A stretch of DNA of 20,807 nucleotides, taken from assembly GCA_038117225.1 (NCBI GenBank), contig JAYOFM010000067.1, positions 1 through 20,807 of the forward strand, read 5' to 3'. The position numbers and the translations under genes were made by a program. The notes under the pieces are model-generated. The model was given only the letters and a program-made list of their open reading frames with translations, was not told where the DNA came from and did not search any database. This DNA comes from JAYOFM01 sp038117225. Its GTDB lineage: Bacteria; Pseudomonadota; Alphaproteobacteria; Rhodospirillales; Casp-alpha2. The number at the start of each line of letters is the position of its first letter. Within the stretch, counting starts at the first letter, position 1. Positions 20,789 to 20,807 of the stretch are shown here, piece by piece.

Positions 20789-20807
20789 TTTTTGGGTGAT
20801 TTTGGCA
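20769..20807 (+). CDS. Possible start of a gene running off the window
   Basis: From ATG 20769 the frame is open to the window end: MLTYADIFWVILA (13 codons), a hydrophobic beginning. An in-frame TGA just upstream (20763-20765) fixes 20769 as the earliest start. It overlaps the end of the 31-codon ORF by 17 bases. The residues recall small membrane proteins such as the YqaE/Pmp3 type, but 13 residues cannot establish this. The ribosome-binding site is weak, so translation may depend on coupling to the upstream frame. Confidence 0.35.
   Translation, partial: MLTYADIFWVILA

Noticed and set aside
20769..20807. Naming the last frame as a YqaE/Pmp3 membrane protein
   Set aside because: Only 13 residues are visible; the D-I-x-x-x-I-L-A resemblance is suggestive but not enough for a name.
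1..20807. CRISPR arrays, tRNA/rRNA genes, IS elements or prophage genes
   Set aside because: I looked for spaced direct repeats, clover-leaf 3' ends, transposase motifs with terminal repeats, and integrase or structural genes, and saw none. The only tandem repeats are the 12-bp and 10-bp ones described.

Overview
The window is GC-rich DNA (visibly well above 60 % in the coding parts) with the gene style of a free-living alphaproteobacterium, probably Rhodospirillales-like. The supporting signs are a GTTC-N7-GTTC direct repeat (the alphaproteobacterial LexA/SOS box), FCD-type GntR and TetR regulators, an amtB-PII junction, and several lone catabolic genes of the MmgE/PrpD, enolase-superfamily and tautomerase types. 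No rRNA, tRNA, CRISPR array, complete transposon or phage module was found.

Layout. Positions 1-67 are the 3' end of an unidentified gene. 117-2441 holds a secreted helical protein (minus), a DUF4126 membrane protein (plus) and a lipoprotein (plus). 2448-3869 is a first MmgE/PrpD-family gene (minus). 3959-4467 is a decayed amtB 3' end followed by an intact but shortened PII gene. 4474-4668 is a 4-oxalocrotonate-tautomerase-like gene. 4705-6566 is a TetR/GNAT operon divergent from an AhpD-like CxxC peroxidase gene, with two 16-bp GATC-centred palindromes between them. 6651-7277 is a PPOX-type flavoprotein. 7285-9990 is a P-type cation (Ca2+-like) ATPase with a 12-bp minisatellite.

The largest functional unit is 10058-16144. 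A divergent control region (13678-14027) carries a perfect TGTATC-N4-GATACA palindrome. Leftward lies a polar-amino-acid-type ABC importer (binding protein and two permeases, with no ATPase gene) followed by a muconate-lactonizing/mandelate-racemase-type enzyme. Rightward lies a second MmgE/PrpD gene and an FCD GntR repressor. My reading is an inducible uptake-and-breakdown locus for a small carboxylate or amino-acid-like compound. It ends against a truncated AMP-binding (acyl-CoA synthetase-like) fragment that runs into the repressor gene.

16715-20368 is a cell-envelope block: two exported TPR-type proteins separated by a small lipoprotein. The last 440 bases have no ordinary gene. They do contain a well-formed promoter whose -10 overlaps a canonical SOS box, followed by a ribosome-binding site, a 31-codon mini-ORF, and three 10-bp tandem repeats in which a second ORF starts and leaves the window. 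This SOS-type locus, the amtB remnant feeding a 107-aa PII, and the ATPase-less importer locus are the points I would follow first. A side pattern is that many genes end in U-tract-less inverted repeats overlapping or lying just before the stop codon.
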